NCBI GenBank assembly: GCA_964637165.1
Contig: CAZWVI010000017.1
Span: 1-63,455, forward strand
Length of the DNA stretch: 63,455 nt
Direction: 5' to 3'
From: CAZWVI01 sp964637165
GTDB taxonomy: Bacteria; Planctomycetota; UBA1135
In this document: positions 24,970 through 32,544 of the stretch, piece by piece
How the letters are laid out: every line of letters starts with the position of its first letter
Position numbering within the stretch: the stretch's first letter is position 1
Position numbers and translations under genes: made by a program
Notes under the pieces: generated by a model
What the model was told of the DNA's origin: nothing
Databases searched by the model: none
Seen by the model: the letters and a program-made list of their open reading frames with translations, nothing else

Positions 24970-25547
24970 TACGCTGTGGCTTCTTTTTCAGAAGTGGTCG
25001 AGCTGTCTTGGCCGTGCGGTTCCAGCGCCAATAAGTCCGGCAAGTTGCGATAGCGGCCGGCTAAATCAAGACCAAAACCGACTAAGAATAAATCTTCGTT
25101 CAAAACCATTAAGGCATCGTCGGCGACAACATCAGTTTGACGACGCACCGGCTTATCGACAAAAACAACCACCGTTACTTCAACGGCACCCATGTCCTCA
25201 ATCAGCAAACGCCGCGCTTCTTGCATGGTGCGACCGGTGTCAAGAATGTCGTCCAAAAGCAAAATATGTTTGCCGCGCACGTTATCGGGGTGCGGCAACC
25301 AGTCAGCACTAGCCTCTTTTTGCGGTGACATTTCATCGCCGTAAGTCTGAATCCGCAGGAAATCCATTACCAAACCAGCCGGTAGGCGACGCACTAAATC
25401 GGCGGCGAAAATCATTGCTCCACCGAGGATCGGAATAACGGTAACTTCTTTGCCTTCAAGGCCTGGCGCAATCCGCTCAGCCAGAGCATCGAGACCTTCC
25501 TCGATGCTTTTGCGATCCAACAATGTACGTCGATTGAAGCCTTCCAT
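24969..25547 (-). CDS. hpt: Hypoxanthine phosphoribosyltransferase
   Basis: From the ATG at 25547 the protein has 192 residues, the usual size. PRPP-binding motif is HILLLDDILDTGRTM, the flexible-loop region lies around RIQTYGDEMSPQ, and the base-binding FGLDLAGRYRNLPDL is near the end. It salvages hypoxanthine/guanine to IMP/GMP. The frame is open to 25694, but those residues are unrelated to the family. The gene heads the operon and is divergent from the HD-GYP gene. Confidence 0.92.
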   Translation of the reverse strand: MEGFNRRTLLDRKSIEEGLDALAERIAPGLEGKEVTVIPILGGAMIFAADLVRRLPAGLVMDFLRIQTYGDEMSPQKEASADWLPHPDNVRGKHILLLDDILDTGRTMQEARRLLIEDMGAVEVTVVVFVDKPVRRQTDVVADDALMVLNEDLFLVGFGLDLAGRYRNLPDLLALEPHGQDSSTTSEKEATA

Positions 25548-25602
25548 CGGCTCATTGTACGACACAATTGACCAACCGTAAACTAAGCAATATCCTAAGC
25601 AA

Positions 25603-25630
25603 TTGGCAAGATTTCTATAAAAACTAGAAT
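25603..25630 (+). promoter_or_regulatory. Candidate sigma70-type promoter for the HD-GYP gene
   Basis: TTGGCA (25603-25608) and TAGAAT (25625-25630) are 16 bases apart in the divergent hpt/HD-GYP interval, leaving an approximately 65-base leader before the ATG at 25701. The sequence around is A/T rich. Confidence 0.4.
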
Positions 25631-25700
25631 AGCGTACTCCTAGAATAAGCCATGCAGTGGCAAACATTTTCAACACCACTGCTTCCCCCAACACTTACAA

Positions 25701-26729
25701 ATGTCCCCCCAAGTCGAGCGCGAACTTTCAACCAGCCGAAAAGATGATGTCCAACCTGGTTACGGATTTTCCGTAATTGTCATTGAGGACAACGAAGATG
25801 AACTACTTTTAACTTCCGCACAGTTAAAAAAACAAGGCTTCGAAGTTACTGGTTGTATAGATGCCGCCAGTGCTAAAGCACTAATGGCGCGTCAGCAATT
25901 TCACGCGGTAGTCTGCGATTTCAGCTTACCCGATGAAACCGGCGGCGATATTTTGTTGCATGTACGCCTGCACTATCCATTGATGGCCTTCGTTATGTTG
26001 ACCGGCCATAAAGATGTCGGCCGGGCGGTCGAATCGATGCGCAATGGTGCCGATGAATATTTACTCAAGCCAGTAACGCCAATTGAATTGCGCACCAAAA
26101 TATTAGACGCAATTGAATATCACGAACAAGCATTACGTACCGCGAAGAAATCTGAGTTTGAAGATTTGGTACGCAATATGAAGGGCATCGTGCGTAGCCT
26201 CGAAATCAAAGACCGCTACACCTGTGACCATTCCATTAAAGTTGAACGAATTGCCATGGCCATGGCCGACAAAATTGTCGAGTTGAGCGAATCTGAAAAA
26301 TTGCACATTCGCGTCGGTGCGCGCCTGCACGACGTGGGCAAAATTGGCGTGCCGCTAACTATTTTGCATAAGCAAGGCCCACTTGATGACGAAGAATGGA
26401 ATGTAATCAAAGAGCACCCACTTCACGGTGAACGGATTGCAGTAGTTCTTCCTCGTCCAGTTCGACAAATAATTCGCCACGAACATGAACGTTGGGACGG
26501 CAAAGGCTACACCGAAGGTTTGGCCGGTGAAAACATTCCACTTGGTTCACGGCTGGTAATGATTGCCGACACCTACGATGCAATTTGCTCCGACCGTCCT
26601 TACCGCGATGCGATGAGCAAAGAGGATGCTGCGGGAATTATCCGCGAGGGCGCAGGCACCCAGTTTGATCCGCAATTGGTGCCGGTGTTCGAGAAGGTGG
26701 TCGATTCACTAGACCACCCACATGAATAA
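25701..26729 (+). CDS. Response regulator with HD-GYP phosphodiesterase output
   Basis: Residues about 22-140 are a receiver domain (VIEDNED acidic pocket, VVCDFSLPDETGG with phosphoacceptor Asp, LTGHKD, LLKPVTP Lys). Residues about 155-335 are HD-GYP: DHSIKVERIAM, ARLHDVGKIGVP (HD), HEHERWDGKGY. It should hydrolyse cyclic di-GMP. The diagnostic GYP is GYT here, a small change. The sensor kinase is not in the window. The 3' end overlaps the HupE gene by eight bases. Confidence 0.92.
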   Translation: MSPQVERELSTSRKDDVQPGYGFSVIVIEDNEDELLLTSAQLKKQGFEVTGCIDAASAKALMARQQFHAVVCDFSLPDETGGDILLHVRLHYPLMAFVMLTGHKDVGRAVESMRNGADEYLLKPVTPIELRTKILDAIEYHEQALRTAKKSEFEDLVRNMKGIVRSLEIKDRYTCDHSIKVERIAMAMADKIVELSESEKLHIRVGARLHDVGKIGVPLTILHKQGPLDDEEWNVIKEHPLHGERIAVVLPRPVRQIIRHEHERWDGKGYTEGLAGENIPLGSRLVMIADTYDAICSDRPYRDAMSKEDAAGIIREGAGTQFDPQLVPVFEKVVDSLDHPHE

Positions 26730-27936
26730 GCAGCTCCTTCGTTTGCTAGCTTGTGCGTGCTTGCTGTTAATGGCAGCCAGCCACCCGATGTCGGTGTCAC
26801 GCATGCGCTTAAATTTGCATGATGCCAATTTAGATTTTACTTGGCGCATGCAGGTGCAAACCTTGCGTGAAGTTGAGCAACTCGGTTTAGACCAAAACCA
26901 AGATGAGCAAGTTAGCAATGAAGAAATTCGTTCTCAATGGTCAGCCTTAAAAAATTATCTAGAAGAAGGCGTAAATATTCAGAGCAACGCCAATGATGGC
27001 AGTTTTGAAATCGCTGGGTGGCAACGGCTAAACGAAGATATTGATTGGTTAAGCGTGCATGGCTCTGTTGAATTTAGTGAACAACCTAATGCCTTAACAA
27101 TCAGTTCCAATGTTTTCTACGACCACGGCAACCCCGACCATCGACTCGACATCGAACTTAGCGGCTTACGCACAACTCCGATGTCGGTGCTATTAAGTAG
27201 TAAGCGGCGCAGTTGGGATTTCACCGCACCTGCGGCGTTCACTGATTACCTAAAATTTGGCTTCACCCACGTTCTTGAAGGTTATGACCATTTAGCATTC
27301 TTATTGGCACTGCTCTTTGGAATTGCCAGCGCCGGCGCAATGTTGTGGGCAGTCAGTGCTTTTACCTTGGCCCATTCAATTACCTTGGCCTGCTCTGCGC
27401 TTGGTTTTTTCGCATTAGCACCAAGCATTGTTGAACCCGGAATTGCCATAAGTATCTGTTTAACTCTTTGGTGGCATCGCCGCAGCACCAAAGTTCATGC
27501 ATGGCGACTAGCAATGATGTTTGGGCTAGTCCACGGTTTTGGTTTCGCCGGAGTGCTTGGCGAGATTGGCCTTCCAAGTTCCGCAAAAACTACTGCACTT
27601 CTATCTTTCAACATCGGCGTAGAACTTGGCCAACTACTATTCATTGTGCCAATCGCGTTAGTTGTTTTATTAATTAAACGAAAAACAAGCACTACTCAAT
27701 TTTCAGAGTTCTCACGCGTGACGGCAATTTGTTTGGGCGCTTTTAGTTTGAAAGTATTTTGCGATCAAGTTGCGGGCACTAATTTCTTTCCACTGGCTGC
27801 GGCATTCAACGCGCTTATTCCTTGCTTACTCGGTTTGGCAATCGCCCGCAAACAGTGGCGCGAAATTTTCTACTCCTACGGATTATTCATCATCTATTTA
27901 GCCGGACAAGCGATCCCTTCGATGCTCAGTAGTTGA
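26722..27936 (+). CDS. HupE/UreJ-family membrane protein with N-terminal EF-hand-like extracytoplasmic domain
   Basis: 404 residues. After a signal peptide there is a soluble region of about 150 residues with DQNQDEQVSNEE, an EF-hand-like loop. The C-terminal part has about seven membrane helices with the HupE motifs HVLEGYDHLAFLLALL, FTLAHSITLA, VHGFGFAG and NIGVELGQ, whose His/Asp/Glu residues are thought to bind a metal (nickel or cobalt family). Transported ion not known. Coupled to the HD-GYP gene by overlap, and converging with the alkyltransferase gene (43-base overlap). Confidence 0.85.
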   Translation: MNKQLLRLLACACLLLMAASHPMSVSRMRLNLHDANLDFTWRMQVQTLREVEQLGLDQNQDEQVSNEEIRSQWSALKNYLEEGVNIQSNANDGSFEIAGWQRLNEDIDWLSVHGSVEFSEQPNALTISSNVFYDHGNPDHRLDIELSGLRTTPMSVLLSSKRRSWDFTAPAAFTDYLKFGFTHVLEGYDHLAFLLALLFGIASAGAMLWAVSAFTLAHSITLACSALGFFALAPSIVEPGIAISICLTLWWHRRSTKVHAWRLAMMFGLVHGFGFAGVLGEIGLPSSAKTTALLSFNIGVELGQLLFIVPIALVVLLIKRKTSTTQFSEFSRVTAICLGAFSLKVFCDQVAGTNFFPLAAAFNALIPCLLGLAIARKQWREIFYSYGLFIIYLAGQAIPSMLSS

Positions 27937-28424
27937 CGCTTTAAGTCGAGCGCGCCGCTGACTCCACCGGCGAAACCGCCCAACTTAAAGTTCGCCGCCA
28001 ACACTCGGTGGCACGGCACTAAAAGTGGCATCGGGTTTAGCCGCATAGCGGTGCCGACTGCGCGCGCCGCGCCGGGCGAGCCACACACTGCGGCAACATC
28101 CCCGTAACCCATAGTTTGTCCAGTTGGGATTTTGGCCACGCATTCATAAACCTTGCGATAAAACGGACTAGTACCTGGCATCCGCCATGCACCTGGCCAG
28201 CTTGAAGACTTCCCGTCCAAAAACTTTTCCAACCATGCTCTCACCGCTTGATTGCTTGGAGCTTTTTGGGGTCGCGACATTGAAGCTGGTGATTTGGGAG
28301 TCGGGTCGGTAATCATCGAGATTGACACCAACTCCCCCACTGAGGTGAATTGAAAGGCCACCGGCCCTATCGCTGAGGGCAAAGTTTCCACAAAAGTCGC
28401 TGCATGATGGATGCTCATCGCCAA
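27894..28424 (-). CDS. ogt: Methylated-DNA--protein-cysteine methyltransferase
   Basis: 176 residues ending in the DNA-binding/catalytic domain: IPTGQTMGYGDVAAVCGSPGAARAVGTAM and the active-site LVPCHRVL with acceptor Cys. N-terminal ribonuclease-like domain is short. It removes O6-alkyl groups from guanine by transfer to itself. It is monocistronic and divergent (14 bp) from the bifunctional nuclease gene. Confidence 0.93.
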   Translation of the reverse strand: MAMSIHHAATFVETLPSAIGPVAFQFTSVGELVSISMITDPTPKSPASMSRPQKAPSNQAVRAWLEKFLDGKSSSWPGAWRMPGTSPFYRKVYECVAKIPTGQTMGYGDVAAVCGSPGAARAVGTAMRLNPMPLLVPCHRVLAANFKLGGFAGGVSGALDLKRQLLSIEGIACPAK

Positions 28425-28438
28425 GGTAGGATAGGGGC

Positions 28439-28831
28439 ATGATTGAGGTCAATCTTCGCAAACTCGTAAAAGTTGATCATCAAGATGATCAGATAATGGT
28501 CCTTGAGGAGGCGAATAGTGCAAATCCACGCACAGTGGAGTTGGGCATTTGCTCGCCCGAGGCAAATGAGATTATTCGTTTAGTTGACAAATATCACCCC
28601 AACCGCCCTACAACCCATCAAATGTGCTCGCGGATTATTTCAACGCTCGGAGCTGACCTTGAAAGCGTCGGGGTAGTGAAGAGAATTGGCCCTAATTTTT
28701 ACGCAGAATTAGTTCTGTGCGGAAATGATGGCAATGTTGTTGTAGACTGTAGGCCAAGCGACGCCGTAGCCCTCGCCATGCGAGTCGGTGCTCCGATCTA
28801 TGTGAAGGCGGATATATTTGACAAAGAATAA
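28439..28831 (+). CDS. Bifunctional nuclease family protein (DUF151)
   Basis: 130 residues covering the whole BFN domain: VLEEANSANPRTVELGICSPEANEI, RPTTHQMCSRIISTLGA, and CRPSDAVALAMRVGAPIYV at the end. Related proteins have DNase/RNase activity in some species, and others are regulatory. The UVR motif found in some homologs is absent. The tRNA-Ser follows after 29 bases. Confidence 0.92.
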   Translation: MIEVNLRKLVKVDHQDDQIMVLEEANSANPRTVELGICSPEANEIIRLVDKYHPNRPTTHQMCSRIISTLGADLESVGVVKRIGPNFYAELVLCGNDGNVVVDCRPSDAVALAMRVGAPIYVKADIFDKE

Positions 28832-28860
28832 TTGAAGACTAAATGTGAGTCTTCACGAGC

Positions 28861-28949
28861 GGAGAGGTGCCGGAGCTGGCCGAACGGACTGGTTTTGAAA
28901 ACCAGCGTCTCGAGAGGGACCCAGGGTTCGAATCCCTGCCTCTCCGCCA
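28861..28949 (+). tRNA. tRNA-Ser (anticodon TGA)
   Basis: Seven-base acceptor pairs (GGAGAGG with CCTCTCC), discriminator G and encoded CCA. The anticodon stem CTGGT/ACCAG encloses TTTGAAA, anticodon TGA. There is a long class II variable arm and T-arm GGGTTCGAATCCC. It reads UCA/UCN serine codons. It is not tRNA-Sec, whose anticodon would be TCA. Confidence 0.97.
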
Positions 28950-28956
28950 TTTTTAT

Positions 28957-28983
28957 CTGACCCACTAATTGGGGCCAGAGTCC
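28957..28983 (-). repeat. REP-like 27-base unit (diverged copy)
   Basis: Directly downstream of the tRNA. On the minus strand it starts GGACTCTGGCC and ends TGGGTCAG, aligning over 27 bases with the ends of the element at 42585-42752. It is imperfectly palindromic. GGACTCTGACC-type units are familiar as REP sequences tied to RAYT (IS200-like) transposases in other bacteria; no such transposase is in the window. Confidence 0.55.
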
Positions 28984-28990
28984 TAAATGC

Positions 28991-29024
28991 AAAAGAGGCC
29001 ACCACCTCTACAGGCGATGGCCTC
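28991..29024 (-). terminator. Terminator of the broken secreted-protein gene
   Basis: On the minus strand, GAGGCCA (29018-29024) pairs with TGGCCTC (28995-29001), with an inner partial stem, followed by TTTT. It lies 16 bases after the stop of the gene at 29040. Confidence 0.65.
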
Positions 29025-29039
29025 GAAAATCAGCTTTTA

Positions 29040-30216
29040 TTAGCCGATTACAGTAGCAATTGGGTTTGTCCAAGCACCTGATGAAACATCTAGGGCATGG
29101 AACCAAATTGATACGCCAGTTGCGTCAACCGGCACCATGTGGCTGGACGTGCCTTGACCTGAAGGGTCAGCAATCAATGATGTTGTGCGGTATGGGTCAC
29201 TTAGCATCACATTACCAAACACGGTGGCAGTTGGACCTGCACCAGCGATGGACCAGCCGATTATGACTTCGCCACCAGGAGAGCATGATGCGACTAAAGC
29301 ATCAGCTTGAGTACCGGCAAGTAAATTCACAACCGTCAAAGATGGCATTCCACCACCTGGGCCATTTACAGCGACATCATCAATCTGAACACCATCAAGG
29401 GTTCCAATCCTCACCAGTAAATTTCCAGTTAAGGCCATCGTCAGAAACCCAAACGCCATCCCAGATGTTTGATTCTTCACCGTGGTCAATAATTTTGAAG
29501 TCAAGAGTTAAGTCACCTTGACCTGTTCCATCAAGACCGATGATTAGTGCATTCCAAACATCGTGATAGTTGGTTGCATTCGGGTCGAGACCCATTTCAA
29601 GTGATTGCGTACCACTGAATGCACCCAAGCCAGACACACCTTGTTGTCCAACATTGCACCATGCATCAGGGTCGTTTGCGCCTTGAAGGCCGTGGTTAGT
29701 TGCCATTGCCGCCTTGACAGAGCGCGCGCACAGTTCCTGAAACCAAAGTTACGGTTGTGCTGCTGTAAGCAAGACTTGCCGTAAGTGGATCGTAACTCAT
29801 AGTCTCAACGTGACCACTGTCGTTACCGACGTGCAACAAGTTGCCAGCCTCATCGGCTTCCATATCACGGCCACCCCACCCACCAGCGTTGGCGAGCGAA
29901 ATATTTTGTGGGAATGAAGCGACGTAATTGCCAGACATGTCGTACTGGTGAATCATGTAGTTATCACCAACAGCGTTATGACCACGACCGGTTACCCAAA
30001 AGTAGCCCCATGCTTGTTCGACACCAAGGCAACGGTTGTCGTATGGAGCAGTTTCGACATCGAAGGGGCCAGCGACTAGGTCGCCAAGACCTCGAGCACC
30101 AGAACCATTAGAAGGAGTAATCATGCCACTAGGGTCGACGTCGGCGTCTTGGGCGTATGCGCTTGAGCACACTCCAGCCAGTAGTAACAAACTTAGAAAG
30201 CGATTTGTTTTTTCAC
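29040..30216 (-). pseudogene. Secreted planctomycete-type protein broken by three frameshifts
   Basis: Three overlapping minus-strand frames (29696-30190, about 29395-29706, 29040-29504) read as one protein. A fourth piece is the start: GTG at 30216 gives VKKQIAF then a stop, and one missing base restores a normal signal peptide running into LLLLAGVCSSAYAQ. The second shift is near 29700 (after CQGGNGN; the next frame resumes with LQGANDPDAWCNVG). The third is near 29440 (GEDWNP resumes as DGVQIDDVAV). The content, a propeller-like N-part, WVSDDGLNW and DDVAV beta region and a C-terminal sorting-like domain, is typical of large secreted proteins of marine planctomycetes. All neighbours are intact, so decay is likelier than poor sequence. 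Confidence 0.75.
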
Positions 30217-30371
30217 TTTTTGAGGGAGGAAAGGGGGAAAGGAATCAGGGTGTACGGACGCACTCCCAGTAATTAAACAGAGTCTAGGATATAGCATTTC
30301 ACACTTTATTTGGTGATTTTTTTGGCACTTTACTGTGCTAGGCCTAAAGAATGGGTAAAATCTCCGCCCGC

Positions 30372-30463
30372 GGAGAGGTGGCAGAGTGGCCGAATGCGGC
30401 AGCTTGCTAAGCTGTTGAGTCAAATACTTGGCTCCGAGGGTTCAAATCCCTCCCTCTCCGCCA
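30372..30463 (+). tRNA. tRNA-Ser (anticodon GCT)
   Basis: Acceptor GGAGAGG pairs with CCTCTCC, discriminator G, encoded CCA. The anticodon loop TTGCTAA carries GCT, reading AGC/AGU. It has a long variable arm and T-arm GGGTTCAAATCCC. The acceptor stem is identical to that of the other tRNA-Ser 1.4 kb upstream. The 155 bases before it (30217-30371) hold nothing recognised except A/T-rich sequence. Confidence 0.97.
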
Positions 30464-30472
30464 TTTTCACCT

Positions 30473-31843
30473 TTGAAAACCCCTCCCAATCCGCGTGATT
30501 TGCAGGACCAAGCGGTCCTCGTCCTCGGACTAGGTTCCTTTGGAGGTGGTGCTGGTACTGCTCGAGCTTTGCACCGACTGGGAGCCAAAGTGGCAGTCTC
30601 CGATCTGCGGCCAAGAGTAGAACTCAGCGAAGCTTCTGCCATTTTGGCGGAATGCGAGGGTATTGAGTGGTACCTTGGAGGTCACCCCGAGAATATCTTT
30701 TGTGGGCAATTAGTGGTGGTGAATCCGGCGGTTCCTCGCGAGGCGGAGGTCCTCAAAATTGCCCAGGCGGCCAATTGCCAATTAGTCTCTGAAATCGACT
30801 TGGCGCTGGCGGCTCGTTCCGACCTGCGCTACTTGGCGATTACCGGTACTCACGGCAAATCGACCTGCGCATCTCTGGCGGCTCATTTGCTTGAAAATGC
30901 GGGGATTCCCGTCCTTTTGGCGGGTAATTTGGGCGGATCCTTACTCGAGCAAATCCTCGATGCGCCGGCTGACACGCGAGTGGTTCTGGAACTGTCCTCC
31001 TTTCAAACTGAAGCTATTCAGGCCCCCATCGGCTGGCCGGAAGTTTCAGTTTTGACCTGTCTTGGCAGTGATCACCTAGATCGCCATCAGAATCTGGATA
31101 ATTACTGGCGTGCTAAAAAAAGGCTGTTAATTGCCCAAAAAGCCGATTCTTTGTGCTTAGTGCCAATTAGTGGCAAGGGCATTGAGGAATGGACGGCGGC
31201 CTGTAGAGGTGAAATTCAGCGGCTTGACCCCAACTCTGATTGGGCCAAGGGTTTACTAGAGAATGCCCCATTTACTGAAAGCTATCGGCTCCCGTCTTTA
31301 TTGGCGGCGGTGGCCGGTGCTATTCGTCTCGGATGCCCTCAATCTTCAATTTCAAACTCCCTGCGCAGCTGGCCGGGACTGCCCCACCGGATGCAGTCAA
31401 TGTCCAATTCGCATCCCAATTTGTGCATTATCGACAACGCCGTTGCCACCCACCCCGACCCCACTACCGCCGCCCTCGGCGAACTATCTGGACGGGTTAT
31501 TTTGTGCGCTGGCGGATACGATAAAAAGCTCGACTTGACCAAGCTTGCAACCGCCGCGAGCAAGTGCCACCAAGTGCACTTATCCGGTCCAGGTGGCACG
31601 CGACTTGCAGAACATCAAATGATGCAAAATACTTCCTTTTACCTCCACGACAATTGCCGGAGTGCCTTCAACGATGCGCTCTTAGCGGCGGTTCAATCTG
31701 CGGAGCAAGAAGCCACTACCCTGCTGTATTCGCCGTCCTTTTCGAGTTTTGACGAATTTCGTAATTTTCGCGACCGCGCTATGATGTTCCATGAAATCGT
31801 TGCAAAATCCTCAGAACTTTTTTTAAAAGAAGATATTTCATAG
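30473..31843 (+). CDS. murD: UDP-N-acetylmuramoylalanine--D-glutamate ligase
   Basis: About 456 residues. N-terminal Rossmann loop LVLGLGSFGGG, ATP loop GTHGKSTCA, ELSSFQTE, the HLDRHQNLDNYWRAKKRL carbamylated-Lys region and the C-terminal IDNAVATHPDPTTAAL and CAGGYDKKLDL are all MurD. It adds D-Glu to UDP-MurNAc-Ala in the cytoplasm. The frame is open back into the tRNA; the TTG at 30473 is the first plausible start after it. Unlike the usual dcw cluster, no other mur or fts gene is adjacent. Confidence 0.92.
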   Translation: MKTPPNPRDLQDQAVLVLGLGSFGGGAGTARALHRLGAKVAVSDLRPRVELSEASAILAECEGIEWYLGGHPENIFCGQLVVVNPAVPREAEVLKIAQAANCQLVSEIDLALAARSDLRYLAITGTHGKSTCASLAAHLLENAGIPVLLAGNLGGSLLEQILDAPADTRVVLELSSFQTEAIQAPIGWPEVSVLTCLGSDHLDRHQNLDNYWRAKKRLLIAQKADSLCLVPISGKGIEEWTAACRGEIQRLDPNSDWAKGLLENAPFTESYRLPSLLAAVAGAIRLGCPQSSISNSLRSWPGLPHRMQSMSNSHPNLCIIDNAVATHPDPTTAALGELSGRVILCAGGYDKKLDLTKLATAASKCHQVHLSGPGGTRLAEHQMMQNTSFYLHDNCRSAFNDALLAAVQSAEQEATTLLYSPSFSSFDEFRNFRDRAMMFHEIVAKSSELFLKEDIS

Positions 31844-31882
31844 AGTGACATTAATGACTACGCGTACTAATAAGTAAGAAGC

Positions 31883-32473
31883 ATGAAGCACCTCTGCCAA
31901 ATCTGTAAATCCACTCCTAGCAGTGTTCACCAATACACTATCTTCGGCGCCGGCCATCACACCAGTTCGAAGTTGATCCACATGTGTATTGATTGCGCTA
32001 TCGCCACCGGCTTGAATATTGTGGCACCAGGTGTACCTGACCTTCCTCAGGCAAAATCGCCCAAGCAACTACTGCTAGAAAAATTAGGCCAGGGCATGCT
32101 CGAGCCAATGAAGGACCTCCTTGCAAAGCTCAGTAATGACGAGGACCTCGACGCGGATTTCCCAATGGAAGAGCAGGAAATCGCAGATGAGGGCTTAGTT
32201 TGCCCTGATTGCGGCACTACCGAGCTCGATTTTAAGTCCACCCAACGCTTTGGCTGTCCTAAGGATTACGAGATCTTTGAAGATTTAGTTGGAGATGTGC
32301 TTGAGAGCATTCACGGGACCACCGAGCACTCCGAAATTTCCAAATTGAAATTACTAGATAGCCTAAAGAAAGATCTTAAACAGGCTACCGATGATGAGCT
32401 TTACGAGGAAGCTGCCATGCTCCGAGACCAAATTCGTCTCATTGAAGACGAGCTAAATAACCAGGAAAATTAA
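31883..32473 (+). CDS. mcsA: McsA-like zinc-finger/UVR-motif protein
   Basis: 196 residues. N-terminal CQIC and CIDC, mid-protein CPDC, and a C-terminal UVR motif (YEEAAMLRDQIRLIEDEL). In McsA, CxxC pairs bind zinc and the UVR helix contacts ClpC or McsB. The fourth pair here reads CPKD instead of CxxC, so one ligand is changed. It directly precedes clpC with a 71-base gap. No mcsB (arginine kinase) lies between or nearby, unlike the Bacillus-type operon. Confidence 0.87.
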   Translation: MKHLCQICKSTPSSVHQYTIFGAGHHTSSKLIHMCIDCAIATGLNIVAPGVPDLPQAKSPKQLLLEKLGQGMLEPMKDLLAKLSNDEDLDADFPMEEQEIADEGLVCPDCGTTELDFKSTQRFGCPKDYEIFEDLVGDVLESIHGTTEHSEISKLKLLDSLKKDLKQATDDELYEEAAMLRDQIRLIEDELNNQEN

Positions 32474-32544
32474 TAATTGAGCAGTTTTGCTCATGATTTT
32501 AGGGCGACTCGTCCGATTAAAGGCTGTAACCCCGCCTAAACAAA

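Noticed and set aside
28861..28949. tRNA-Sec candidate (serine-like tRNA with UGA-type letters in the loop)
   Set aside because: The anticodon is TGA (reads UCA), not TCA. The arm lengths are those of an ordinary tRNA-Ser.
29040..30216. Three separate small genes or programmed frameshifting
   Set aside because: The pieces join into one secreted-protein plan, but the three junctions lack a common slippery sequence, so decay or sequence error is more likely.
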